Source: Parafannyhessea umbonata (lineage in GTDB: Bacteria; Actinomycetota; Coriobacteriia; Coriobacteriales; Atopobiaceae). Taken from it: DNA of 64,000 nucleotides. Position numbers and translations under genes: made by a program. Shown one piece after another: positions 45,368 to 53,674 of the stretch. The DNA is taken from contig NZ_LT629759.1 of assembly GCF_900105025.1 (NCBI RefSeq), positions 992,001 to 1,056,000 of the forward strand, read 5' to 3'. Under the pieces are notes generated by a model. It saw nothing but the letters and a program-made list of their open reading frames with translations, did not search any database and was not told where the DNA came from. Each line of letters begins with the position of its first letter. Position 1 is the stretch's first letter.

Positions 45368-47744
45368 CAAGCGCCTCCAACTTCCTTATGAGGAACCCGA
45401 CGAGGCCCCTGGGGCCGGCCTCCGCAACGGATTCGTCGTACAACCTGTTGAACAAGACTATCGCTGCCGCCGCGATCGCGACGGACGTGACAGCAGAATT
45501 AAACGTAGGCGAAACGACCGAGAAGAACCCCGCCCCCACCGTCGTTCCCGCGACCACGATCGCGACCACCACGCAGATGACGCCCACGCGCAAGGGGTTC
45601 AGCGGCCGCGAGATTCGGTAGATGAGCGCGATGCCGACGGCGAACATCTGGAACATGCAGACCGTCGACATGACGCCGTCCGGCCAGCCCATGAGTTTTG
45701 CCGTCGCGATGGAAGCCACGATCGCGAGGATGATCGCCACGGACGCCGGCAGCGAGCGCGACAGCACGTTCGTGAGGAACCTGCCCCGCACGCGCTCGTG
45801 GTTGGGCTCCAGCGCCAGCAAAAACGACGGCGTGCCGATGATGGCCGTGGACACGAGCGACATCTGCACGGGGATGAACGGGTACGGCGGCAGCACGATG
45901 CACACGAGGGCGAGCACGGCGGAGTACACGGTCTTCATGAGGAAGAGCGACGCGGAGCGCTGCAGGTTGTTGATGGAGCGCCTTCCCTCCGCCACAACCT
46001 CCGGCAGGTGTGCGAAGTCGTTGTCCGCAAGCACGATCTCGGCCACGTTCCTGGCCGCGGCCGAACCCGACGCCATGGCGACGGAGCAGTCCGCGTCCTT
46101 CAGGGCAAGCACGTCGTTCACGCCGTCACCCGTCATGGCGACCACGTGGCCCGCCTCGTGCAGCGTGCGCACCAGCCGCCGCTTCATGTGGGGCGTGACG
46201 CGGCCGAACACGCGGCATGCGGCCACGGCGGCCTCCACGTCCTCGTCCGTCTCCAGGGTCGAGGCGTCCACGCACTTCTCGGCCCCCGGCACCCCCACGG
46301 CCGCCGCGATGTTGGACACCGTGCGCGGGTCGTCGCCGGAAATGACGCGGATGTCAACGCCCTGCTCGCGGAAGTAGCCCATGGTGCGCGCTGCCGTCGG
46401 GCGAATCTGGTCGCGTATGCCCAGGAAGCCGAGCACGCGCGGCGTCCCTACCGCGGCGCCGTCCCGTGCAAAGCCGTCCACGCGCGCAACCACCAGCACG
46501 CGCATGAGGCCCGGGAAGGAGCGGACCTCGTCCTCCACCCGCCCAAACGCAGAACCCATCACAAACTGCGCTGCGCCCATCACCAGCGCCGTCCCGTCCG
46601 CCGTGACGCATCCGGAGCACTTCGTCTTGGACGAGAAGGGCACAGCCCTCGTGACCGCAAGCGCTTCCACGCCCCGCGCCCTGCCGTACTCCAGGATCGC
46701 GCGCGCCGTCTCGTTCGCGTCCGCCTCGTTCGCGGCGGCGATCGTGACCGCGGCCTGCGCCGCGTCGCCGCGCACCTCCGCCACCTCCATGGCGCCCGTC
46801 GTGATGGTGCCCGTCTTGTCCAGGCAGAGCACGTCCACGCGCGCGAGCGTCTCGACGCAGTACGACTGCTGCACCAGCACGCTCCTGGACGCGAGCCGCG
46901 TCGTCGCGATGGCGAACACGCTCGACGTAAGCAGCACCAACCCCTGCGGGATCATGCCCACCACGGCCGCAACGGTCTGCAGCACCGCGTCGTCGTAGCC
47001 GTAGCGGCCCATGAGGATGATGCGCGCAAACAGCCCCGCGCCAAGCGGCACGAGCGCGATGGTGCCGAGCCTGATGATCGCGGACAGCGTGGAGAGTATC
47101 TCGGAGCGCACCCGCTTCACGTACTTTGCCTCCGCGTTGATCTGCGCCGCGTAGGCGTCGCGCCCCACGCGCGTCACACGGTACGCAAACGCGCCGGAGT
47201 CCACAAACGAGCCGGACAGCACCTCGTCGCCCACGGCCTTCTCGATGGCGTTGCTCTCGCCCGTCAGCAGGCTCTCGTCCATGCGCGGACTGCCCTCCAG
47301 CACCACGCCGTCGGCCGGCACCTGGTCGCCGTGGGCAAGCAAGACCACGTCGTCCCGCACGACTGCCGACACCGGCACGTGGCGCTTCTCGCCCGCGCGC
47401 AGCACGCACACGTCCTTCGCGGTCAGGATCGACAGCCTGTCCACCTTGCGCTTCGCGCGGATCTCCTGAAAGACGCCTATGACGAGGTTGCTTACGACCA
47501 CGGCCATGAACGCGACGTTCTTGTACGAGCCCGTGGACACCACCAGGGCCGCCATCGCGACGTTCACTGCGTTGAACAGCGTGAACGTGTGCTCGCCAAG
47601 GATCTGCCACACGGACTTCGTCTTCACGTCCGCGTTCGCGTTCACCTGCCCGGCGCGCACGCGCTCCGCGACCTGCTCGTCCGTCAGGCCGGACGCAGCG
47701 CGCCCGCCCTCGCCCAGATACGTGCCTCCGTCGCCTCGCTCCAA
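45354..47744 (-). CDS. CtpE-like cation-transporting P-type ATPase
   Basis: 796 residues. N-terminal GLTDEQVAERVRAGQVN, then VIGVFQEIRAKRKVDRLSIL, A-domain LLTGESNAIEK, phosphorylation site CLDKTGTITTG, P-domain VIMSGDD-like VISGDDPRTV and MTGDGVNDVLALKDADC. About eight to ten membrane helices are predicted. The overall pattern resembles Mycobacterium CtpE (Ca2+ transport), not heavy-metal P1B pumps: there is no CPC and no metal-binding domain. Odd point: the M4 ion-site motif reads PQGL instead of the PEGL common in Ca2+ and related pumps. The 47745-47883 gap upstream must hold the promoter; no clear one was seen. Confidence 0.85.
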   Translation of the reverse strand: MERGDGGTYLGEGGRAASGLTDEQVAERVRAGQVNANADVKTKSVWQILGEHTFTLFNAVNVAMAALVVSTGSYKNVAFMAVVVSNLVIGVFQEIRAKRKVDRLSILTAKDVCVLRAGEKRHVPVSAVVRDDVVLLAHGDQVPADGVVLEGSPRMDESLLTGESNAIEKAVGDEVLSGSFVDSGAFAYRVTRVGRDAYAAQINAEAKYVKRVRSEILSTLSAIIRLGTIALVPLGAGLFARIILMGRYGYDDAVLQTVAAVVGMIPQGLVLLTSSVFAIATTRLASRSVLVQQSYCVETLARVDVLCLDKTGTITTGAMEVAEVRGDAAQAAVTIAAANEADANETARAILEYGRARGVEALAVTRAVPFSSKTKCSGCVTADGTALVMGAAQFVMGSAFGRVEDEVRSFPGLMRVLVVARVDGFARDGAAVGTPRVLGFLGIRDQIRPTAARTMGYFREQGVDIRVISGDDPRTVSNIAAAVGVPGAEKCVDASTLETDEDVEAAVAACRVFGRVTPHMKRRLVRTLHEAGHVVAMTGDGVNDVLALKDADCSVAMASGSAAARNVAEIVLADNDFAHLPEVVAEGRRSINNLQRSASLFLMKTVYSAVLALVCIVLPPYPFIPVQMSLVSTAIIGTPSFLLALEPNHERVRGRFLTNVLSRSLPASVAIILAIVASIATAKLMGWPDGVMSTVCMFQMFAVGIALIYRISRPLNPLRVGVICVVVAIVVAGTTVGAGFFSVVSPTFNSAVTSVAIAAAAIVLFNRLYDESVAEAGPRGLVGFLIRKLEALDDSE

Positions 47745-47883
47745 GAAACACCTCCGCCGCAGCCGTTTTCCGCGGCTTCCGCCGCGCGTGCCGTCAAGCC
47801 AGCTCCCTCAGTCTACCCGATTTCAAAACGTGCCCGCACTCCCCGCGAGACATTCCGTCGATCTTGTAGTAACATCTCTCCCT

Positions 47884-47960
47884 GGCCCCATAGCTCAGTG
47901 GATCAGAGCGTTCGCCTCCGGAGCGAAAGGTCGTGGGTTCGAGCCCCACTGGGGTCACCA
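47884..47960 (+). tRNA. tRNA-Arg (anticodon CCG)
   Basis: 77 bases with encoded CCA. The acceptor stem GGCCCCA pairs with TGGGGTC (one G-T). The D arm contains TAGCTCAG. The anticodon stem is TTCGC/GCGAA with loop CTCCGGA, giving anticodon CCG (reads CGG). The T arm is GTGGGTTCGAGCCCCAC. Confidence 0.97.
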
Positions 47961-47972
47961 TAGCGTGACGCG

Positions 47973-47996
47973 GGACGCCTTCGGGCGTCCTTTTTT
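47973..47996 (+). terminator. Intrinsic terminator after tRNA-Arg
   Basis: A perfect 7-bp stem GGACGCC / GGCGTCC with a stable TTCG tetraloop is followed by six T residues, 12 bases after the tRNA. The DAHP synthase gene downstream must therefore have its own promoter. Confidence 0.95.
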
Positions 47997-48081
47997 CGTA
48001 ACGCTTTGAATACCGATGTGATACATACCGAATACCATGCGCTAGCATCGGTTGCGTATGGAAAGCTACTGCGCCCGCACG

Positions 48082-48097
48082 CGTGCGCCGGCGCACG
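48082..48097 (+). promoter_or_regulatory. 16-base palindrome at the aroF ribosome-binding site
   Basis: CGTGCGCCGGCGCACG is fully self-complementary and ends immediately before the AAAGG Shine-Dalgarno of the DAHP synthase gene. It could be an operator or an RNA hairpin affecting initiation. Upstream, 47997-48081 has only weak promoter matches (for example TGATAC-18-TAGCAT). Confidence 0.4.
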
Positions 48098-48109
48098 AAA
48101 GGTATGCAC

Positions 48110-49147
48110 ATGATCGCAATCGTTAAGGACTCGGCCACGCCAGAGCAGCTGAGCCACTTCGTCAGGTGGATCGAGGACCGCGGCTTCAAGACGAACGTCT
48201 CGAGGGGCGAGAACGAAACCATCGTCGGCATCATCGGCGACACCACGCAGATCGACCCGTTCCTCCTGGAGTCCATGGACATCATCGACCAGGTACGCCG
48301 CGTCTCCGAGCCGTTCAAGAAGGCAAACCGCAAGTTCCACCCCGAGGACACCGTCGTCGACTGCGGCCACGGCGTGCTCGTGGGCGGCGGCAACTTCCAG
48401 GTCATCGCCGGCCCGTGCTCCGTCGAGGGCAAGGGCCTGATCGACATCGCCCGCGCCGTGAAGCGCTCCGGCGCAACGATGCTGCGCGGCGGCGCGTACA
48501 AGCCCCGCACCAGCCCGTACTCGTACCAGGGCATGGGCGAGAAGGGCCTCGACATCCTGCTCGAGGCGTCCGCGGAGCTCGACATGCCCGTCGTCACGGA
48601 GGTGATGGACCCTCGTGACGTCCAGCTCTTCCTGGACAAGGGAATCGACGTCATGCAGATCGGCGCCCGCAACGCCCAGAACTTCCCGCTTCTGAGGGAA
48701 GTCGGAAAGACCCGCACCCCCGTGCTGCTGAAGCGCGGCATGTCCGAGACCATCGACGAGCTCCTCATGGGTGCGGAGTACATCATGAGCGAGGGCAACC
48801 CCAACGTAATCCTGTGCGAGCGCGGCATCCGCACGTTCGAGACCCGCACGCGAAACACATTCGACGTGAACGCCATCCCCGTGGTGCACCACCTGTCGCA
48901 CCTGCCCATCATCGGCGACCCCAGCCACTCCACCGGCTACACGCGCTACGTGCGCCCCGCCGCGTACGCCGCGACGGCCGCCGGCGCGGACGGCCTCGAG
49001 ATCGAGGTCCACGACAACCCGTCCCAGGCATGGTCCGACGGCGCCCAGGCGCTCACGCCGGCGCAGTTCGACGATGCGATGCGTCGCATCCGCGTCATCC
49101 GCGAGGCGATCTGCCAGGACCTCGACGAGGGCGGGGTCGAGGCGTGA
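48110..49147 (+). CDS. aroF: 3-deoxy-7-phosphoheptulonate synthase (type I beta)
   Basis: Commits PEP and erythrose-4-phosphate to the shikimate pathway. The N-terminal ~80 residues form a ferredoxin-like regulatory domain of the type that mediates Tyr/Phe inhibition in Thermotoga DAHP synthase. The barrel has IAGPCSVEG, MLRGGAYKPRTSPYSYQG, QIGARNAQNFPLLREVG, PVLLKRGMS and ILCERGIRTFET. The ATG at 48110 has AAGG seven bases upstream; earlier in-frame codons run through the palindrome. First gene of the aromatic cluster; its stop overlaps tyrA by one base (TGATG). Confidence 0.96.
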   Translation: MIAIVKDSATPEQLSHFVRWIEDRGFKTNVSRGENETIVGIIGDTTQIDPFLLESMDIIDQVRRVSEPFKKANRKFHPEDTVVDCGHGVLVGGGNFQVIAGPCSVEGKGLIDIARAVKRSGATMLRGGAYKPRTSPYSYQGMGEKGLDILLEASAELDMPVVTEVMDPRDVQLFLDKGIDVMQIGARNAQNFPLLREVGKTRTPVLLKRGMSETIDELLMGAEYIMSEGNPNVILCERGIRTFETRTRNTFDVNAIPVVHHLSHLPIIGDPSHSTGYTRYVRPAAYAATAAGADGLEIEVHDNPSQAWSDGAQALTPAQFDDAMRRIRVIREAICQDLDEGGVEA

Positions 49148-50010
49148 TGGCGCAGTCGACCTACGTTGCGGACAGGGTCGGCGTCGTCGGCCTCGGCCTC
49201 ATGGGCGGCTCGTTCGCCAAGGCGGAGCACGAGGGCGGCCGCGAGGTGTACGCGTGGAACCGCACCCACGCCACCGTGGAGCTCGCAGAGATCGAGACCA
49301 TCGACGGCGAGCTCACGAACGACGTCATCCCCACGTGCGAGCTCATCATCCTCGCGGGCTACCCCCAGGTCTCCATCGACTGGCTGCAGAAGATGGCAGA
49401 CCTCATCTCGCCCGGAGCCATCGTCATCGACACCGTTGGCGTGAAGCGCGTCATATGCGAGAAGTGCTTCGCCATCGCCGAGGGCCACGACTGGACGTTC
49501 GTGGGCTGCCACCCCATGGCGGGCACCCAGTACTCCGGCTTCGCGCACTCCCGCGCGAACATGTTCCACGGCGCGCCGATGGTGGTCGTGCCGCCCCAGA
49601 TGGACGATTTCGACCGCGCAAGCGTGCTCGAGCGCCTGAAGCACCTGCTCGAGCCATGCGGCTTCGGATCGTTCACGCTCTCCACCGCGGCCTTCCACGA
49701 CGAGCAGATCGCGTACACGTCGCAGCTGGCGCACGTCGTGTCCAACGCGTACGTCAAGAGCCCCGCGGCCCAGAGCCACAAGGGCTTCTCCGCCGGCTCG
49801 TACAAGGACCTCACGCGCGTCGCACGCCTGAACGCCCCCATGTGGCGCGAGCTGTTCCTCGACAACGCGGACAACCTCTCGCGCGAGATCGGGACCCTGA
49901 TCGACAACCTCCAGCAGTACAAGGACGCGATCGACGCGCGCGACGGGCAGGGGCTCGAGGCCCTTCTCGCCGAGGGCGACCGCCTGAAGAAGGAGGCCGA
50001 GCGCAGATGA
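49147..50010 (+). CDS. tyrA: Prephenate dehydrogenase
   Basis: Converts prephenate to 4-hydroxyphenylpyruvate for tyrosine. The N-terminal Rossmann NAD(P) site is VGVVGLGLMGGSFAKA at about residues 11-26. Further on are VIDTVGVKR and the catalytic region VGCHPMAGTQYSGF with the conserved His. The C-terminal helical dimerisation domain contains SAGSYKDLTRVA. The 287 residues fit a monofunctional enzyme with no ACT or mutase domain. The ATG overlaps the aroF stop, and the stop overlaps aroB by 4 bases (ATGA). Confidence 0.93.
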   Translation: MAQSTYVADRVGVVGLGLMGGSFAKAEHEGGREVYAWNRTHATVELAEIETIDGELTNDVIPTCELIILAGYPQVSIDWLQKMADLISPGAIVIDTVGVKRVICEKCFAIAEGHDWTFVGCHPMAGTQYSGFAHSRANMFHGAPMVVVPPQMDDFDRASVLERLKHLLEPCGFGSFTLSTAAFHDEQIAYTSQLAHVVSNAYVKSPAAQSHKGFSAGSYKDLTRVARLNAPMWRELFLDNADNLSREIGTLIDNLQQYKDAIDARDGQGLEALLAEGDRLKKEAERR

Positions 50011-51101
50011 GCACCTCGACCGTTCACGTGAGCACGCCGTCGCGCAGCTACGACGTCCTCATCGGCCAGGGCGTGATCGACGAGACCGGCGCGCTCACGC
50101 GCCAGGCGTGCAGCGGCTCCGCGGCGTGCGTCATCGCGGACGACAACGTGGCGCCGCTGTACGCGAACGCCGTGGCCGAGTCGCTTGCGGACGCCGGCTA
50201 CCGAACGACGCTCCAGGTGTTTCCCGCGGGCGAGAAGTACAAGCGCCTCCCGACCCTCTCGGACCTGCTCGAGGGACTCGCCGCGGCGGAGCTCACGCGC
50301 GACGACGTCGTCGTCGCGGTCGGCGGCGGCGTCACCGGCGACATGGGCGGTCTCGCTGCGGCACTGTACCTGCGCGGATGCAAGGTCGTGCAGGTGCCCA
50401 CCTCTCTTCTTGCCATGGTGGACTCCTCCGTGGGCGGAAAGACGGCCGTGGACCTCGAGGCCGGCAAGAACCTCGCCGGCGCGTTCTTCCAACCGTCGCT
50501 CGTGATCGCGGACGTGGACTGCCTTGACACGCTCACGCCGGAGCTTTTCACGGACTCGTGCGGCGAGGTCATCAAGCACGGCGTCATCCGCGACGAGGCG
50601 CTGTTCCGCCGCCTGGCGGCGCGCCCCATAAACGCCGAGGGCTTCGACCCCCAAGAGCTCCAGGACGTGATCTGCCGCAACGTCGAGATCAAGCGCGACG
50701 TCGTGGACGCGGACGAGCGCGAGCGGGGGCTTCGCCAGATCCTGAACTTCGGCCACACCATAGGTCACGCCATAGAGGCGGCGAGCGACTTTTCGCTCGG
50801 TCACGGCTCGAGCGTCGCCGCAGGCATGTGCTGCATCGCCCGCGCGTCCGCGCGCATGGGCTGGTGCGCGCAGGACGTGGCGGACGACATCGTCCGCGCC
50901 GTGGCGGCCTATGGGCTCCCGACGGACACCGCGGTCGACCACGACACGCTCTTCTCGTTCGCGACGCACGACAAGAAGCGCCACGGGAGCACGGTGAACG
51001 TCGTCGTGCCCACGCGCATTGGTGAAGTCGAGGTCAAGACCGTGTCGCTGCCGGAGTTTCGCCACCTCGTCGACCTGGGCTGCGGCACGGACGCCGCATA
51101 G
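50007..51101 (+). CDS. aroB: 3-dehydroquinate synthase
   Basis: Cyclises DAHP to 3-dehydroquinate (NAD and divalent metal). Diagnostic stretches: VVAVGGGVTGDMGGLAAALYLRG, PTSLLAMVDSSVGGKTAVD, GEVIKHGVI (metal Glu) and NFGHTIGHAIEA (metal His). The 364 residues are usual. It is translationally coupled to tyrA through the overlapping ATGA. Confidence 0.97.
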   Translation: MSTSTVHVSTPSRSYDVLIGQGVIDETGALTRQACSGSAACVIADDNVAPLYANAVAESLADAGYRTTLQVFPAGEKYKRLPTLSDLLEGLAAAELTRDDVVVAVGGGVTGDMGGLAAALYLRGCKVVQVPTSLLAMVDSSVGGKTAVDLEAGKNLAGAFFQPSLVIADVDCLDTLTPELFTDSCGEVIKHGVIRDEALFRRLAARPINAEGFDPQELQDVICRNVEIKRDVVDADERERGLRQILNFGHTIGHAIEAASDFSLGHGSSVAAGMCCIARASARMGWCAQDVADDIVRAVAAYGLPTDTAVDHDTLFSFATHDKKRHGSTVNVVVPTRIGEVEVKTVSLPEFRHLVDLGCGTDAA

Positions 51102-51118
51102 GCCCAAAGGAGAAGAGC

Positions 51119-52423
51119 ATGGACGTCACGATCGAACCCCATCCGCTATCGGGCACGGTGCCGGCGGTGGCATCCAAGTCCGTCGCGCACCGGCTGCTCA
51201 TCCTCGCAGCCCTCGCGGACGGCACGACCGACATTGACTGCAACACCACCTCGAAGGACATCGAGGCCACGGTGCGCTGCCTCGAGGCGCTCGGCGCACG
51301 CATCGCGCGCACGAGGCTCGGCTTTCGCGTGCGGCCCATCCCGCGCGACGCGAGCGGCACGCCGCTTCCCGCCTCGGGAGCGACGCTCGACTGCGGCGAG
51401 TCGGGCTCCACGCTGCGCTTCATGCTGCCCGTGGCGGCGGCGCTGGGAAGCCCGTGCGCGCTCGACGGCCACGGCCGCCTGGCCAAGCGGCCGCTCTCCC
51501 CTCTCTACGAGGAGCTCGCGTCCCACGGCGCACGCCTTTCCCAGAAGGGCGTCCTGCCGCTTCGCGTGGAGGGAGACCTCGCCGGCGGCACGTTCGACAT
51601 CCCGGGAGACGTCTCGTCCCAATACGTGTCCGGCCTCCTCATGGCCGCGCCGCTCATTCCCGGCGGCGTGCGCGTGCGCGTGAGCGAGCCGTTCGAGTCT
51701 CGCGCGTACGTGACCATCACGACAGACGCCCTCCGCACGTTCGGCGTGGACGTCCGCGTGACGCACGAGCAGGCAGACGACGCGTCTTTCGAGCTGTTCG
51801 AGGTGGCCCCGCAGGCCGTGCGCACGCCCGGAACCGTCGCCGTGGAGGGCGACTGGTCGAACTCCGCGTTCTGGCTCGCGGCCGGCGCCATCGCCGGGCC
51901 CGTGAGCGTGACGGGGCTCGATGTCAGGAGCCCCCAGGGCGATGCCGCCATCGTCACCGTAGCGTCTCTCCTGGGAGCCCGCACGCGCACCGAAGGCGGC
52001 GGCGCCACCACGGAGCGCGCCGCGCTTCGTGGCAGGACCGTGAGCGTGGCCGATATCCCGGACCTGGTGCCCCCCATCGCGGCCATGGCCGCGTACGCCC
52101 AGGGCAAGACCCGCATCACCGACGCCGCGCGCCTGCGCCTGAAGGAGTCCGACCGGCTCGAGACCGTGCGTGCCGCCATCGCGTGCATGGGAGGCGACGC
52201 CACGGTCGAGGGCGACGACCTTCTCGTCCGTGGGACGGGCAGCCTCACGGGCGGCGTCGTCGACGCGGCGAACGACCACCGCATCGCCATGATGGCGGCC
52301 GTGTGCGCCGCTCATGCGCAGGGCCCCACAACCATCCGCGGCGCGGAGTGCGTCGCGAAGTCCTACCCCACCTTCTTCGACGACTTCCGCTCGCTGGGCG
52401 GAGTCGTACGCGAAAGCGAGTAA
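51119..52423 (+). CDS. aroA: 5-enolpyruvylshikimate-3-phosphate synthase
   Basis: Adds enolpyruvyl from PEP to shikimate-3-phosphate. Motifs: N-terminal ASKSVAHRLLILAAL (Lys and substrate site), LDCGESGSTLRFMLPVAAALG, GDVSSQYVSGLLMAAPL, and LRLKESDRLETV near the C-terminus. The ATG follows AAAGGAG by six bases. Position 95-96 of the substrate loop reads SGST, not the common NAGT, which resembles glyphosate-tolerant class II-like enzymes; the class was not determined. Confidence 0.96.
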   Translation: MDVTIEPHPLSGTVPAVASKSVAHRLLILAALADGTTDIDCNTTSKDIEATVRCLEALGARIARTRLGFRVRPIPRDASGTPLPASGATLDCGESGSTLRFMLPVAAALGSPCALDGHGRLAKRPLSPLYEELASHGARLSQKGVLPLRVEGDLAGGTFDIPGDVSSQYVSGLLMAAPLIPGGVRVRVSEPFESRAYVTITTDALRTFGVDVRVTHEQADDASFELFEVAPQAVRTPGTVAVEGDWSNSAFWLAAGAIAGPVSVTGLDVRSPQGDAAIVTVASLLGARTRTEGGGATTERAALRGRTVSVADIPDLVPPIAAMAAYAQGKTRITDAARLRLKESDRLETVRAAIACMGGDATVEGDDLLVRGTGSLTGGVVDAANDHRIAMMAAVCAAHAQGPTTIRGAECVAKSYPTFFDDFRSLGGVVRESE

Positions 52424-52426
52424 GCC

Positions 52427-53551
52427 ATGCCATCCACCTTTGGAAACGCCCTCAGGGTCACCGTGTTTGGACAGTCGCACTCCCAGGCCGTCGGCTGCGT
52501 CGTGGAGGGGCTCCCCTCGGGCCACGTGGTCGACACGGAGGCGCTCGGGCGCTTTATGGCGCGCCGCGCCCCCGGCCAGGGACCGTGGACGACGCCGCGC
52601 AAGGAGGCGGACCTGCCGCGCATCGTGAGCGGCCTCAACCCCAAGGGCGCCACGTGCGGCGCGCCGCTCGCCGTCGTGATCGAGAACACCAACACCCGCT
52701 CGCGCGACTACGACAACCTCATGGCGGTGCCGCGCCCGGGGCACGCGGACTACACCGCGTGGGCAAAGTGGCACGGCAACCAGGACGTCCCCGGTGGCGG
52801 CCACTTCTCTGGCCGGCTGACGGCGCCCCTGTGCGCCGCGGGCGGCATCGCGCTCCAGATTCTGGCGGGGCATGGTGTTCGCGTGGGCGCTCACCTGCTG
52901 AGCGTGGCGGACGTGCGCGACGAGCCGCTGTGCGCGCTCGACAACGCGCCCGCGTCTCGGGCGCGCCTTGAGTCGCAGCTCGACGCGCTCGCGGACGGCC
53001 GCACGTTCCCGACGATAGACGCTGCCGCCGGCAAGGCCATGCTCGCCGCCATAGACGACGCCCGCCGCGAGCTCGACTCCGTCGGCGGCGTCGTGGAGTG
53101 CGTGGCCACGGGCATGCCGGCTGGCGTGGGCTCGCCCATGTTCGACGGCATAGAGAACCTCATCGCACGCGCCGCGTTCGGCGTTCCCGCCGTGAAGGGC
53201 GTGGAGTTTGGTCGCGGCTTCGAGGCGGCGCGCCTGCGCGGCAGCGAGGACAACGACCCGTACCGCATGGTGGACGGCGCCGTCACGCCCGTGACGAACA
53301 ACGCCGGCGGCGCGCTCGGCGGCATAACGACCGGCGCCCCCGTGCTCTTCCGCATGGCCCTCAAGCCCACATCCAGCATTTCTCGCCCGCAGGAGAGCGT
53401 CGACCTCACCAGCGGCTCCGACGCCACGCTCGAGGTGCACGGTCGCCACGACCCGTGCGTCGCGACGCGCGCCGTGCCCGTGGCAGAGGCCATCTGCGCG
53501 CTTGCGCTGCTGGACGCGCTCCTGAGCTTCCCGCCAGAGCCCCAGGCGTAG
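52427..53551 (+). CDS. aroC: Chorismate synthase
   Basis: FMN-dependent formation of chorismate from EPSP. Signatures: TVFGQSHSQAVGCVVEGLP near the N-terminus, GTTCG-like KGATCGAPLAVVI, RPGHADYTAW, GGGHFSGRLTAP and NNAGGALGGITTGAP. The ATG lies three bases after the aroA stop with a poor Shine-Dalgarno, suggesting coupling. The C-terminus lies in a short GC-rich tandem repeat. Confidence 0.97.
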   Translation: MPSTFGNALRVTVFGQSHSQAVGCVVEGLPSGHVVDTEALGRFMARRAPGQGPWTTPRKEADLPRIVSGLNPKGATCGAPLAVVIENTNTRSRDYDNLMAVPRPGHADYTAWAKWHGNQDVPGGGHFSGRLTAPLCAAGGIALQILAGHGVRVGAHLLSVADVRDEPLCALDNAPASRARLESQLDALADGRTFPTIDAAAGKAMLAAIDDARRELDSVGGVVECVATGMPAGVGSPMFDGIENLIARAAFGVPAVKGVEFGRGFEAARLRGSEDNDPYRMVDGAVTPVTNNAGGALGGITTGAPVLFRMALKPTSSISRPQESVDLTSGSDATLEVHGRHDPCVATRAVPVAEAICALALLDALLSFPPEPQA

Positions 53552-53587
53552 CCCCCAGGCGCAGCCCCGCAGGCGCAGCCCCCTGGC
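53540..53587. repeat. Short degenerate GC-rich tandem repeat after aroC
   Basis: Three near-copies of a 12-14-base unit (GCCCCAGGCGTA, GCCCCCAGGCGCA, GCCCCGCAGGCGCA) followed by a partial fourth span the aroC stop codon. The remaining 53588-53674 gap to pheA holds no hairpin with a T run and no clear promoter. Confidence 0.7.
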
Positions 53588-53674
53588 CATGGCGCCCCGG
53601 GCGTCCGCCCGTCACGTAACACGAGGCCCGCACAGGCAGATGCCACCGCGGGCGAGAAGAACCACGGAGGAACA

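Noticed and set aside
47884-47996. tRNA-Arg as an integration site
   Set aside because: No direct repeat of the tRNA 3' end and no integrase flank it; a normal terminator and the aro cluster follow.
53540-53587. Tandem repeat considered as CRISPR
   Set aside because: Units are 12-14 bases, adjacent without spacers, and no cas gene is present.
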